A stretch of 23,048 bases of DNA, taken from contig DATCSE010000111.1 of assembly GCA_036568605.1 (NCBI GenBank), forward strand, positions 1-23,048. Direction: 5' to 3'. The notes beneath the pieces were generated by a model. That model did no database searches. It was not told the DNA's origin and worked only from the letters and a program-made list of their open reading frames with translations. The position numbers and the translations under genes were made by a program. Of this stretch, positions 14,685 to 23,048 are shown in pieces (position 1 is the first letter of the stretch; each line of letters opens with the position of its first letter). The stretch is from DATCSE01 sp036568605 (GTDB lineage: Bacteria; Pseudomonadota; Gammaproteobacteria; Burkholderiales; Burkholderiaceae_C).

Positions 14685-14770
14685 CCCTCACCCCAGCCCT
14701 CTCCCGCAAGCGGGAGAGGGAGTTGGGTATGGCCCCCTCTCCCGCTTGCGGAAGAGGGCTGGGGTGAGGG
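14685..14770. repeat. 36-bp inverted repeat (REP-like element) between phoH and ybeY
   Basis: Left arm 14685-14720 and right arm 14735-14770 are reverse complements over 36 bases with one mismatch; the spacer is 14 bases. Each arm is itself a small palindrome built on CCCTCTCCCGC and its complement. The motif family (CCCTCTCCCGC, GCTGGGGTGAGGG) is one I know as a common dispersed intergenic repeat of GC-rich proteobacteria. Its outermost five bases (14685-14689) are the Shine-Dalgarno of ybeY, so pairing of the arms in mRNA would mask it. No transposase or target duplication is visible. Confidence 0.9.
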
Positions 14771-14793
14771 TTCGCGCTAGGAGCTCCATCGCC

Positions 14794-15804
14794 TCAATCA
14801 TTTCGAGCCGCGTCGTACGCCTCGACAATGCGCGCCACCAGCGGATGGCGCACCACATCGGCCGCGGTGAAGCGCGTCGTCGCGATCCCGCGCACGCGGC
14901 GCAGCACACGCTCCGCGTCGATCAGCCCGCTCTCGGTGCCGCGCGGCAGGTCGATCTGGCTGACGTCGCCGGTGACCACGGCCTTCGCGCCGAAGCCGAT
15001 GCGCGTCAGGAACATCTTCATCTGCTCGGGCGTCGTGTTCTGCGCCTCGTCGAGGATCACGAACGCATGGTTCAGCGTGCGCCCGCGCATGAACGCGAGC
15101 GGCGCGATCTCCAGCGTGCCTTTCTCGAACGCCTTGGTCACGCGGTCGAAGCCCATCAGGTCGTACAGCGCGTCGTACAGCGGGCGGAGGTACGGGTCGA
15201 CCTTCTGCGCGAGGTCGCCGGGCAGGAAGCCGAGCCGCTCGCCGGCTTCGACCGCCGGGCGAGTCAGGATGATGCGCTGCACCGCGCTGCGCTCGAGCGC
15301 ATCGACCGCGCAGGCGACCGCGAGAAACGTCTTGCCGGTGCCGGCCGGGCCGATGCCGAAGGTGATGTCGTGCTCGAGGATGTTGCGCAGGTACTGGATC
15401 TGGTTCGGCGTGCGCCCGGCGAGGTCGGCACGGCGCGTGCGCAGCACGATGGGCTCGTCGTCGTCCGGGCTGCCCGGCGCCTCGCTGGTCGCGGGATGGG
15501 CCTGGCTGAGCCGCTTGGCGGCGCTGCGCTGCGGCTCGCGCGGCGCACCGGCCTGCGCCTCGACGATCGCGAGCTGCAGTTGTTCGGCGCCGATCGGCCG
15601 CCGCGCCTGGTCGTACAGCGACTGCAGCAGCGCGACCGCGCGCTCCGCGTTCGCCTTGCCGCCTTCGATGCGGAACGATTCGTTGCGCCGCGAGATGCTG
15701 ACGTCGAACGCCGCGGCGATGCTGCGCAGGTGCTCGTCGAGACTGCCGCACAGATGCGCGAGGCGCTGGTTGTCGGGCGGGATGAAGGCGTGGCGAAGGA
15801 TCAC
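14794..15804 (-). CDS. ybeZ: PhoH-like ATPase (YbeZ)
   Basis: 336 residues from GTG 15804; a TTG at 15822 would add six. The GTG is preferred because homologues begin near ILRHAF, but neither codon has a ribosome binding site. An N-terminal KH-like segment (about 1-75) is followed by a low-complexity linker (about 85-130) and the PhoH ATPase domain: Walker A GPAGTGKT (152-159), Walker B VILDEAQ (249-255), and TGDVSQIDLP (278-287). PhoH/YbeZ is an RNA-associated ATPase that works with YbeY in ribosome maturation; the adjacent ybeY fits. It lies 45 bases beyond the ctaB stop from this start (27 from the TTG), so it may be read from the oxidase operon or from a promoter inside ctaB. Confidence 0.95.
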   Translation of the reverse strand: MILRHAFIPPDNQRLAHLCGSLDEHLRSIAAAFDVSISRRNESFRIEGGKANAERAVALLQSLYDQARRPIGAEQLQLAIVEAQAGAPREPQRSAAKRLSQAHPATSEAPGSPDDDEPIVLRTRRADLAGRTPNQIQYLRNILEHDITFGIGPAGTGKTFLAVACAVDALERSAVQRIILTRPAVEAGERLGFLPGDLAQKVDPYLRPLYDALYDLMGFDRVTKAFEKGTLEIAPLAFMRGRTLNHAFVILDEAQNTTPEQMKMFLTRIGFGAKAVVTGDVSQIDLPRGTESGLIDAERVLRRVRGIATTRFTAADVVRHPLVARIVEAYDAARND

Positions 15805-15849
15805 GGGGCGTGTGGTCGGCAAGAACGGCGCCGATTGTCGCCCAGCGAG

Positions 15850-16749
15850 TCACCCGGCGAGCACGTGGTCCAGCAGCAGCAGCGCGAACAGCGCCGCCAG
15901 GTAGACGATCGAGTAGCGGAAGGTCGGCAGCGCAAGCCGCTCGTCGCGCCGCAGCCGCCACGCCCGCTCGATGAAGCGCGCCCCGAGCAGGCAGGTGCCG
16001 ACCAGGTAGAGCCCGTGCCCGATGCCGATCGCGAACGGCAGCAGCGACACCGCGAACAGCAGCGCGGTGTAGAACAGGATGCGCCCGCAGGTGAACGGCA
16101 CGCCGTGGGTCACCGGCAGCATCGGGATCGCGGCGCGGGCGTACTCGTCGCGGCGGTGGATCGCGAGCGCCCAGAAGTGCGGCGGCGTCCAGACCAGGAT
16201 GATCAGGAACAGCGCGAGGCCGCCGGGGTCGGCCTGCCCGGTCACCGCGACCCAGCCCAGCAGCGGCGGCGCCGCACCGGCCGCGCCGCCGATCACGATG
16301 TTGTGCGGCGTCGCGCGCTTCAGCCACAGGCTGTAGACGCCGGCGTAGCCGACCAGCGACGCGAGCGTCAACAGCGCGCACAGGACGTTCGTGAAGGCCA
16401 GCAGCAGCGCAGTCCCGAGCGCGCCCAGCGCGGCCGCGAAGGCCGCGACCTGCGCGCTGCGCAGCGCCCCGCGCGGCAGCGGCCGGGCCCGGGTGCGCGC
16501 CATCAGCGCGTCGGCGCGCTGGTCGACGAGGTGGTTCAGCGCAGCCGCCGCGGCCGCGACCAGCGCGATGCCGAGCGCCCCGAACAGCAGCACCGGCCAG
16601 TGCGGCGGCTGGGCGGCCGGCGCGGCCAGCAGCATGCCGACCAGCACCGTGAACAGCATCAGCGCGACGACCCGCGGCTTGGTCAGCTCGAGGTAACTGC
16701 GCCACGAGGCGGTCGCCGCCGCGAACGCGATCGAGCGGGCCGTCGTCAT
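15850..16749 (-). CDS. ctaB: Protohaem IX farnesyltransferase (haem O synthase)
   Basis: 299 residues, polytopic UbiA-family prenyltransferase. The first Asp-rich motif is NHLVDQRADALMARTRARPLP (Asn72, Asp76, Asp80), which binds the Mg-farnesyl diphosphate, and the second conserved loop is HRRDEYARAAIPMLPVTHG (198-216). The enzyme adds the hydroxyethylfarnesyl tail to haem B to make haem O, precursor of haem A for the aa3-type oxidase encoded just upstream. No haem A synthase (ctaA), Cox11 or SURF1 gene lies in the window. The ATG at 16749 follows the subunit IV stop by 16 bases, so it is the distal part of the cox operon. Confidence 0.97.
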   Translation of the reverse strand: MTTARSIAFAAATASWRSYLELTKPRVVALMLFTVLVGMLLAAPAAQPPHWPVLLFGALGIALVAAAAAALNHLVDQRADALMARTRARPLPRGALRSAQVAAFAAALGALGTALLLAFTNVLCALLTLASLVGYAGVYSLWLKRATPHNIVIGGAAGAAPPLLGWVAVTGQADPGGLALFLIILVWTPPHFWALAIHRRDEYARAAIPMLPVTHGVPFTCGRILFYTALLFAVSLLPFAIGIGHGLYLVGTCLLGARFIERAWRLRRDERLALPTFRYSIVYLAALFALLLLDHVLAG

Positions 16750-16765
16750 GGCAGTCCGGCCGGCC

Positions 16766-17113
16766 TCAGCGGAAGAACAGCAGGCGCGTCAGATGGGTGT
16801 AGTCGGCCTCGATCGCCATCAGCGCGACCAGCACCAGCAGCCCCAGCGTCGGCAGCAGGATCGCGCAGACCAGCGACAGCCGCTCCCACGCCATGTGCAT
16901 GAACACCGCGACGATCAGCCCGGCCTTCAGCATCATGAACAGCACGATCAGGCCCCAGCGCAGATAGCCGTGCAGGTGGAAGTAGTCCACCAAATACGAC
17001 ATCGTGCTGAGCAGGAACAGCAGCGCCCAGATCTTCAGGTACAGCCCGATCGGGTGCTGCTGGTGTTGTTGCGGCTGTTGCTGACTGCCCGGCGCCGCCG
17101 TCGTCGTGCTCAT
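16766..17113 (-). CDS. Cytochrome c oxidase subunit IV family protein
   Basis: 115 residues. The N-terminal 20 are polar and Gln/His-rich (QQQPQQHQQH, 11-20). Three hydrophobic segments follow (about 24-42, 51-74, 80-101), the second ending in KAGLIVAVFMHM, a pattern typical of the small bacterial subunit IV (CtaF/CyoD-like). The subunit is thought to stabilise subunits I and III. ATG 17113 has an ideal GAGGAG eight bases upstream that overlaps the end of the subunit III gene; a GTG at 17131 would lie inside that gene and is not favoured. Stop is 16 bases from ctaB. Confidence 0.9.
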   Translation of the reverse strand: MSTTTAAPGSQQQPQQHQQHPIGLYLKIWALLFLLSTMSYLVDYFHLHGYLRWGLIVLFMMLKAGLIVAVFMHMAWERLSLVCAILLPTLGLLVLVALMAIEADYTHLTRLLFFR

Positions 17114-17124
17114 TGGCTCGCTCC

Positions 17125-17831
<707 letters not shown>

Positions 17832-17835
<4 letters not shown>

Positions 17836-18413
17836 CGAGGCACCCCACAGATCGCACGCGCGAGATCCGGCGTGATCCAGTTGAACGCGGCGTACAGCGC
17901 GAGCCACACGGCCAGCAGCAGGTGCCAGTAGCGCGCGCACAGCGCGATGCGCCAGCGCGGCGGGTCGGCGCTGCGCAGCGTCGTGCCCCAGGCGATCAGC
18001 CCGCCGGCCACGTGCAGCCCGTGCAGCGCCGTCAGCAGATAGAAGAAGCTCGCCGCCGGGTTGCCGGACACGACGACGTTGGCCGCCTGCAGCGCGAGCC
18101 AGGCCCAGTACTGCACCGCGAGGAAGGCGATCGCGCACAGGCCGCCCTGCACGAGCAGAGCACGCCCGTGCGGTACGTCGACCGCGCGCTGCATCAGCAC
18201 GCTGGCCAGCACCAGCAGCGCGGTGCTCAGCCACAGCTGCGGCGGCAACGCGATCACGACGCTGTCGCCGCCGGCCAGGCGCATCACGTACGCGGTCAGG
18301 AACAGCCCGAACAGCGTGATCGCGACGCCGATGAACACCCACAGGCCGATGCTCAGCGCGCGGGCGCGCGCCGCGTCATCCGCACCCGGCAGCGGCAGCA
18401 CCGCGGCGTTCAT
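17832..18413 (-). CDS. Second subunit III-like protein (COX3 family, short)
   Basis: 193 residues, five hydrophobic segments (about 20-42, 58-76, 88-108, 121-144, 160-178). The last part follows subunit III logic: FFYLLTALHGLHVAGGLIAW (123-142) and then ARYWHLLLAVWLALYAAF (160-177), equivalent to FHGLHV and YWHFVDLVWVFIF of the neighbour. The conserved membrane Glu of the third helix is not evident here. It overlaps coxA (ATGA at 18410-18413) and the next gene (ATGA at 17832-17835), so all three are coupled. Such tandem subunit III-like genes occur in some betaproteobacterial aa3 clusters; whether both enter the enzyme is not known to me. Confidence 0.85.
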
Positions 18414-20188
18414 GCCGGCGCACCCTTCGCCGCGTACGGCTCTGGCTCATGCCCGCCGGCTTCGGGCGGCGCGTTCTGCGGGATGAAGTCGGCCGGCGCG
18501 CCCGGCACGCTGTACGCATAGGCCCAGCGGTGGACGGTCGGCAGCTTCGCGCCCCAGTTGCCGTGCTCGGGCGGCGTGCGCGGCGTGAACCATTCGAGCG
18601 ACGCGGCGCGCCACGGATTCGAATCGGCGCGCGGCCCGCGCAGCGCGCTCCACACCAGGTTGAACACGAACACGATCTGCATCGCCCCGACGATCAGCGC
18701 GACCACCGTGATGAACTCGTTCAGCAAGTGCGCCGACGCCGGGATGAAGTCGTAGTGCGCGTACTCGTAGTAGCGCCGCGGCATGCCGAGCACGCCCAGG
18801 TAGTGCATCGGGAAGTAGATCAGGTAGGTGCCGAGGAACGTGACCCAGAAGTGCAGCTGGCCGAGCCGGTCGTCGAGCATGCGGCCGGTGATCTTCGGGA
18901 ACCAGTGGTAGATGCCGCCGAACACGACCAGCAGCGGCGCGACCCCCATCACCATGTGGAAGTGCGCGACGACGAAGTAGGTGCCCGACAGCGGGATGTC
19001 GACGCTGACGTTGCCGAGGAACAGCCCGGTGAGCCCGCCCAGCACGAACGTCAGCAGGAACGCCAGCGCGAACAGCATCGGCACCGACAGGTGGATGTCC
19101 CCCTTCCACAGCGTGAGCGCCCAGTTGTAGACCTTGATCGCGGTCGGCACCGCGATGATCAGCGTGCTGGTCGCGAAGAAGAAGCCGAAGTACGGGTTCA
19201 TGCCCGAGACGAACATGTGGTGCGCCCAGACCACGAAGCTCAGGCCGCCGATCACGACGATCGCCCAGACCATCGTGCGGTAGCCGAAGATCGCCTTGCG
19301 CGCATGCACGCTGATCAGGTCCGAGACGATGCCGAAGGCCGGCAGCGCGACGATGTAGACCTCGGGATGGCCGAAGAACCAGAACAGGTGCTGGAACAGC
19401 AGCGGGCTGCCGCCCTTGTGGCCCGAGACCTGCCCGAGCGAGATCAGCGACGGCATGAAGAAGCTCGTGCCCAGCGTCTTGTCGAGCAGCATCATCACGC
19501 CGCTGACGAACAGCGCCGGGAACGCGAGCAGCGCGAGGATGGTCGCGACGAAGATGCCCCACACCGCGAGCGGCATGCGCAGCAGCGTCATGCCCTGGGC
19601 GCGCGCCTGGAGCACCGTGGTCACGTAGTTCAGCCCGCCCATGGTCGTCGCGGCGATGAAGATCACCAGCGACACCAGCATCATCACGATGCCGCCGTCG
19701 TGCCCCGGCGTGCCGGGCAGGACCGCCGCCGGCGGGTAGAGCGTCCAGCCCGCGCCGGTGGGTCCGCCGGGCACGAAGAAGCTCAGCATCAGCACCACCA
19801 CCGACAGCAGGTAGACCCAGAAGCTCAGCATGTTCATGTACGGGAACACCATGTCGCGCGCGCCGACCATCAGCGGGATCAGGTAGTTGCCGAAGCCGCC
19901 GAGGAACAGCGCGGTGAGCAGGTAGATCACCATGATCATCCCGTGCATCGTGACGAACTGGTAGTAGCGCTCGGCATCGATGAACGAGAACACGCCGGGG
20001 AAGCCGATCTGCAGCCGCATCAGGTTGGACAGCACCAGCCCGACGATGCCGACGACGATCGCGGTGCCGCCGTACTGCACGGCGATGACCTTGTGGTCCT
20101 GGCTCCAGACGTAGCGGGTCCAGAAGCTGCGCGGCGCGGCGTGCGCATCGTCCTCGGCCAGGTGTTCGGCAACGTCGATGTAGGCCAT
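18410..20188 (-). CDS. coxA: Cytochrome c oxidase subunit I (haem-copper oxidase, A1 type)
   Basis: 592 residues, twelve or so transmembrane helices. Catalytic and channel residues are all seen: haem a ligand His82 (TMHGMIM) and His411; haem a3 ligand His409 in VVAHFHMV; CuB ligands His274, His323, His324; the cross-linked tyrosine Tyr278 in GHPEVY; D-channel Asp112 with Asn101 and Asn119; Glu276; and K-channel Lys352 in PTAIK. GHPEVY with Glu276 marks the A1 subclass. The enzyme reduces oxygen to water and pumps protons at the inner membrane. C-terminal tail (about 540-592) is long and polar. ATG 20188 has AGGA/GGAAG upstream. It overlaps the next gene by four bases. Confidence 0.98.
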   Translation of the reverse strand: MAYIDVAEHLAEDDAHAAPRSFWTRYVWSQDHKVIAVQYGGTAIVVGIVGLVLSNLMRLQIGFPGVFSFIDAERYYQFVTMHGMIMVIYLLTALFLGGFGNYLIPLMVGARDMVFPYMNMLSFWVYLLSVVVLMLSFFVPGGPTGAGWTLYPPAAVLPGTPGHDGGIVMMLVSLVIFIAATTMGGLNYVTTVLQARAQGMTLLRMPLAVWGIFVATILALLAFPALFVSGVMMLLDKTLGTSFFMPSLISLGQVSGHKGGSPLLFQHLFWFFGHPEVYIVALPAFGIVSDLISVHARKAIFGYRTMVWAIVVIGGLSFVVWAHHMFVSGMNPYFGFFFATSTLIIAVPTAIKVYNWALTLWKGDIHLSVPMLFALAFLLTFVLGGLTGLFLGNVSVDIPLSGTYFVVAHFHMVMGVAPLLVVFGGIYHWFPKITGRMLDDRLGQLHFWVTFLGTYLIYFPMHYLGVLGMPRRYYEYAHYDFIPASAHLLNEFITVVALIVGAMQIVFVFNLVWSALRGPRADSNPWRAASLEWFTPRTPPEHGNWGAKLPTVHRWAYAYSVPGAPADFIPQNAPPEAGGHEPEPYAAKGAPA

Positions 20189-20230
20189 GGTGTGCTTCCT
20201 GTCGCTCCCTGTCTGTCGTCGAGGCCGGCT

Positions 20231-21340
20231 TCAGTTCGCCGGCTGCGCCTTGATGTAGGCGATCAGCGCGTCGACCTCGGCGTCGCTCAGCTCGACCTTG
20301 GGCATCACCGGCGCAAAGCCCTTGACCGGGCGCGCGGCGGGGTCGCGGATGAACCGCTTCAGGTACTCGTCGTCGACCTTTGCGCTCGAGCCGTCGGCCA
20401 TCGCCTCGGTCTTGCCGTACAGGCCCTTCCAAGTGGGGCCGACGATCGTGCGGCCGTCGATGCTGTGGCACGCGACGCAGCCCTTGGACTGCGCCAGCGC
20501 ACCGCCGCGCGCGACCAGCGGGTCGGCGCTCTTCGGTGCCTTCGCGCGCGCCGCGAGCGCGGTCGCGAAGGTCGGCTGCTTCGCGAGCCAGGCGCGGAAG
20601 TCGGCCTCGGGCTCGACGATCACGAAGCCGCGCATGTTCGGGTGCCCCACGCCGCACAGCTGCGCGCACATCGCCTCGAAGCGCCCGGCGGTCGTGGGCG
20701 TGAACCAGAACGTGCTGAGCTGGCCCGGCACGATGTTCATGCGGGCGCGGAACGGCGGCACGAAGAAGTCGTGCAGCACGTCGTTCGAGCGCAGCAGCAC
20801 CTTGACCGGCCGGTTCAGCGGCAGGTGCACCTCGTTGCCGACGACCAGGACGTTGTCGAGCGCCGCCGGATCAGCCGGGTCCATGCCGAACGGGTTGTCG
20901 GGCGCGACGAAGCGCACGTCGGTGGCGCCCAGCCGCTCGCTCGCGCCGGCGAAGCGATAGTGCCACTGCCACTGCTGGCCGAGCACCTCGAGCGTCAGCG
21001 CATCCTGCGGCGGGTGCACGTAGTCCGCATACACCGCGAGCCCCGGCGCGAGCAGGCCGACGATGCCCACCGTCGTCGCCCCGATCAGCCAGCGCTCGAC
21101 ACGCGGGTTCTCCGGCTCGTAGGCCGCGCGCTGCCCCTGGCGGTGCCGAAAGCGCCACACCGTGTAGATCAGGAACAGCATGATCGCGACGAAGAACGCA
21201 CCGGTGATCAGCACGGTCACGGTCAGCGTGTCGTCCATGCGCGCCCAGTTCGACGCGAGCGGCGGCAGCCACCACGGGGTGAGCCAATGGAACAGCAGCG
21301 ACGCGATGACGATCAGCAGGAGCACCAGCGCGATGGCCAC
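20231..21340 (-). CDS. coxB: Cytochrome c oxidase subunit II with fused cytochrome c domain
   Basis: 369 residues. Two N-terminal membrane helices (about 1-20 and 40-63, with a further hydrophobic stretch at 86-107), the aromatic WQWHYRF (124-130), and the CuA centre: His190, Cys225, Cys229, His233 and Met236 (C-x3-C-x3-H-x2-M). A class I cytochrome c domain follows (about 275-369) with C288-V-A-C291-H292 and a probable Met346 ligand in PVMPK. This is the caa3 arrangement, in which subunit II carries its own electron donor. Start is GTG 21340, with GGAG seven bases upstream. coxA begins 42 bases downstream; the unknown membrane protein gene ends 25 bases upstream. Confidence 0.97.
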   Translation of the reverse strand: MAIALVLLLIVIASLLFHWLTPWWLPPLASNWARMDDTLTVTVLITGAFFVAIMLFLIYTVWRFRHRQGQRAAYEPENPRVERWLIGATTVGIVGLLAPGLAVYADYVHPPQDALTLEVLGQQWQWHYRFAGASERLGATDVRFVAPDNPFGMDPADPAALDNVLVVGNEVHLPLNRPVKVLLRSNDVLHDFFVPPFRARMNIVPGQLSTFWFTPTTAGRFEAMCAQLCGVGHPNMRGFVIVEPEADFRAWLAKQPTFATALAARAKAPKSADPLVARGGALAQSKGCVACHSIDGRTIVGPTWKGLYGKTEAMADGSSAKVDDEYLKRFIRDPAARPVKGFAPVMPKVELSDAEVDALIAYIKAQPAN

Positions 21341-21365
21341 GGCAAGTCTCCGGCACGGCGCCGCG

Positions 21366-21890
21366 TCATCGCGACGTCAGGGGCCGCGCCCGCTCCCCTC
21401 GCTCGAGCCGCGCGTACAGCACCGCGGCCACCATCCCGAACACCACGTGCTCGATCCCCATCGCCCAGCCGCGCAGCTCGGCGAACCACGGGAACAAGCC
21501 GACCATGCCGTAGAAGTTGATGACGTACAGCAGCGCACCGAAGAGCGCGCCGAACAGCAGCGTTGCCGGCATCTGGCGATCGATGCCGAAGCCGGTCGCG
21601 ACGACGCCGAACACGACGCCGAAGGCGATGCCCAGCAGGTAGTGGGTCACCAGCGCGGTGCCGACGACGCCGGCATGGAACGTCCCCGCCGAGGCCTGCA
21701 GCGTCTCGGGGCCGAGCACGATCGCCGCGATCAGCTGGGAGGCGCGCCACGGCCCGGTCTCGCTGGTCGCCGCGCCCCAGAGCAGCTCCAGGACCATCAG
21801 CACGGCGCCCCCCGCGAGCCCGGCGACGACGGCGGCGAGCCAGTCCGGATGACGGTAGTGCCAGCGAGTCAGGTGCAGCGAGTAGTCCAT
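21366..21890 (-). CDS. Small polytopic membrane protein of unknown function
   Basis: 174 residues; I do not recognise a family with confidence. Four clear hydrophobic segments (about 18-39, 74-101, 108-128, 143-161), glycine-rich, with membrane histidines H83 and H148 and a short basic tail. ATG 21890 has a strong GAGGAGG. It is 25 bases ahead of coxB and read in the same direction, so it belongs to the oxidase operon. A role in oxidase assembly or metal handling would be a guess from position only; there is no Cys pair or metal-box that supports it. Base use matches the neighbours. Confidence 0.75.
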   Translation of the reverse strand: MDYSLHLTRWHYRHPDWLAAVVAGLAGGAVLMVLELLWGAATSETGPWRASQLIAAIVLGPETLQASAGTFHAGVVGTALVTHYLLGIAFGVVFGVVATGFGIDRQMPATLLFGALFGALLYVINFYGMVGLFPWFAELRGWAMGIEHVVFGMVAAVLYARLERGERARPLTSR

Positions 21891-21924
21891 GTTCGCCTCC
21901 TCAAGACAGAGGCGCAGCCGTTCC

Positions 21925-22440
21925 TTATGGGAACGCCGGGATATCCGGCTCCACGCCTTCCAGATGCGCTTCGGGATGCAGGGCCTGCAGCCGCTGCTCG
22001 ATCTCGTCGACGCGCGAACGCGGCACGTCGACCATCAGCAGGATCTGGCCGTCCTCGATCGCCGCGGCGAACCGCGCGAGCCGGCTGCTCGGCGTCGACA
22101 CGCCGATCATGCTCGAGCTCCAGGCACCTATCAGCGCACCGACGAAGCCGAGCACCGCCACCATCCCCCACTGCGGCTCGTTCCCGACGATGGGGAAGAA
22201 CCACGCGGCGATGGCGCCCACCAGCGCCCCGACCACCCCGCCGATGATCAGTCCGGACTGCGCCGCACGGATCACGTCGGAGGTTTGCAGGATGTTGGCC
22301 GGATGCAATCCGGTCATGTCGGTGCCCTCACGGGCAACGAAATGCAGATGCTGCTCGGCGATGCGTGCCAGGAGCAGGTCATCCATCGTCCGCCTGGCGC
22401 TGGCCAGATCGGGCAACAGCCAATAGATGCGTCTGCGCAT
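21925..22440 (-). CDS. DUF1269-like membrane protein
   Basis: 171 residues. Starts MRRRIYWLLPDLASARRTMDD, a cytoplasmic segment of alpha/beta type, then HFVAREG and a polar linker, two glycine-zipper membrane helices (about 63-83 with GG-x3-G-x3-G, and 91-113), and a C-terminal ferredoxin-like half (about 120-171) with ILLMVDVPRSRVDEIEQRL. This matches DUF1269, stress-induced inner-membrane proteins of unknown biochemical role, often next to heat-induced or respiratory genes. ATG 22440 preceded by AAAGGGG. The next gene starts 34 bases further. It may be the first gene of the oxidase transcript. Confidence 0.82.
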   Translation of the reverse strand: MRRRIYWLLPDLASARRTMDDLLLARIAEQHLHFVAREGTDMTGLHPANILQTSDVIRAAQSGLIIGGVVGALVGAIAAWFFPIVGNEPQWGMVAVLGFVGALIGAWSSSMIGVSTPSSRLARFAAAIEDGQILLMVDVPRSRVDEIEQRLQALHPEAHLEGVEPDIPAFP

Positions 22441-22507
22441 AGCGACCCCTTTCTCGCGCTCGACCCCAGCGGTACTGCAGCGACGCGAAGAATGAGACTC
22501 CGGCGCA

Positions 22508-22536
22508 GATATACACCCGATCCGAAGCCGCAGCAA
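22508..22536 (-). promoter_or_regulatory. Putative promoter of the DUF1269-cox operon
   Basis: On the minus strand TTGCTG (22536-22531) and TATATC (22513-22508) are separated by exactly 17 bases; 3 of 6 and 4 of 6 to the sigma-70 consensus. It would start near 22501, leaving a leader of about 60 bases before the DUF1269 ATG. The rest of the 22441-22634 intergenic region shows nothing else I can name. Confidence 0.4.
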
Positions 22537-22634
22537 GCGCAATCACCCCGCACGTGAGGTAGGTCGCGCCGCGGCTTTCTGCCACGCCGCCCGGCCGTGC
22601 TGAGAACGCATCTCATCCTGCACAATCGGCGCCG

Positions 22635-23048
22635 ATGTTGAAGCCCCGCCCCGGCACCCCGCAAGGCGCGACGCGACTCTTGCGGCGTGCTGCCCGGTGC
22701 TGGCCGGCCGCCGTCAGCCTGCTGGCCGCCCTGCTGGGCCTGCCGCTGCTGCTGGGTGCGGCGCCGGCGCACGCAGCTGCCGCGATCATCACGCTGACCA
22801 GCGCGCAGGCGGCGCAGACCACCAACGACCACCTGCTCGGCGAGAGCGCGCCGACGACCGTCGATCTGCCCGACGACTGGTCCGATTCGCGGCCGCGCTT
22901 CGACGGCCTGGTGCGCTACCGCACCCGGTTCGACCGGCCGACCGGCGCCGAGCCGAACGAGTTGCTCGCGCTGTACATCGCCCGGGTCTGCAGCAACGTC
23001 GAGGTGTCGCTGAACGGCCAGCGCATCTACAGCGGCGGGCGCATGACC
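22635..23048 (+). CDS. Membrane sensor protein, N-terminal part (probably histidine kinase)
   Basis: Partial, 138 residues, cut by the right edge in frame. A basic N-terminus and a hydrophobic segment (about 24-49) give a signal or membrane anchor. The rest (about 72-138) has VDLPDDWSDSRPRFDGLVRY and LALYIARVCSNVEVSLNGQR, the jelly-roll-like periplasmic sensor text I associate with Burkholderiales sensor kinases and diguanylate cyclases of the 7TMR-DISM sort. The output domain is beyond the window, so kinase versus cyclase is undecided. No clear promoter is seen; ATG 22635 lies 194 bases from the divergent DUF1269 start. Confidence 0.7.
   Translation, partial: MLKPRPGTPQGATRLLRRAARCWPAAVSLLAALLGLPLLLGAAPAHAAAAIITLTSAQAAQTTNDHLLGESAPTTVDLPDDWSDSRPRFDGLVRYRTRFDRPTGAEPNELLALYIARVCSNVEVSLNGQRIYSGGRMT

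Noticed and set aside
18449..21520. Long open frame (about 1023 codons) on the plus strand opposite coxA and coxB
   Set aside because: Composition (HDDHR, RRG runs) is that of an antisense shadow; coxA and coxB are certain on the other strand.

Overview
The window is GC-rich chromosomal DNA, almost certainly from a betaproteobacterium of the order Burkholderiales. The lipA-lipB-ybeD-aminotransferase-dacA gene order, the HemB of the cysteine-poor metal type, the DUF1269 protein beside cox genes and the aa3/caa3-type cox gene order all fit that group. The genus cannot be fixed from sequence alone. No tRNA, rRNA, CRISPR array, transposase or prophage gene was seen; this is mostly core metabolism.

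Left part (1-8640). A partial DUF4197 gene (minus) and a TlpA-like thioredoxin gene (plus) diverge with only 12 bases between their start codons. A long minus-strand series then reads right to left from 8640: hemJ, a VanZ-like membrane protein, a thin [2Fe-2S] ferredoxin-like protein, an alpha/beta hydrolase, a D-Ala-D-Ala carboxypeptidase (dacA type), a D-amino-acid transaminase, ybeD (DUF493), lipB, lipA and a multi-zinc-ribbon membrane-anchored protein. The lipB-lipA pair makes protein-bound lipoate; the dacA-dat pair handles cell-wall D-amino acids.

Middle (8641-11963). A 306-base intergenic region separates hemJ from hemB. It holds a probable small RNA on the minus strand: a 10-bp hairpin capped by a GCAA tetraloop, a second hairpin exposing a CCUCC anti-Shine-Dalgarno-like loop, and a strong intrinsic terminator. 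On the plus strand follow hemB, a CorA-family metal transporter and an EamA/DMT transporter.

Right part (11954-22440, all minus strand). Reading right to left: a DUF1269 protein, a small unknown membrane protein, coxB with a fused cytochrome c domain, coxA, two consecutive subunit III-fold proteins, a subunit IV-like protein, ctaB (haem O synthase), then phoH/ybeZ, ybeY and a PlpD-type patatin outer-membrane protein. Spacing is tight, with several ATGA overlaps, so much of this could be one transcript. An 86-base inverted repeat interrupts the phoH-ybeY spacing and carries the ybeY ribosome binding site in its outer arm. A partial sensor-protein gene on the plus strand leaves the window at the right edge.

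Functionally the window is biased to respiration and its cofactors: haem synthesis (hemB, hemJ), haem O synthesis (ctaB), a caa3-type oxidase, and lipoate synthesis. The two least explained items are the small RNA at about 8700-8812 and the inverted repeat at 14685-14770.
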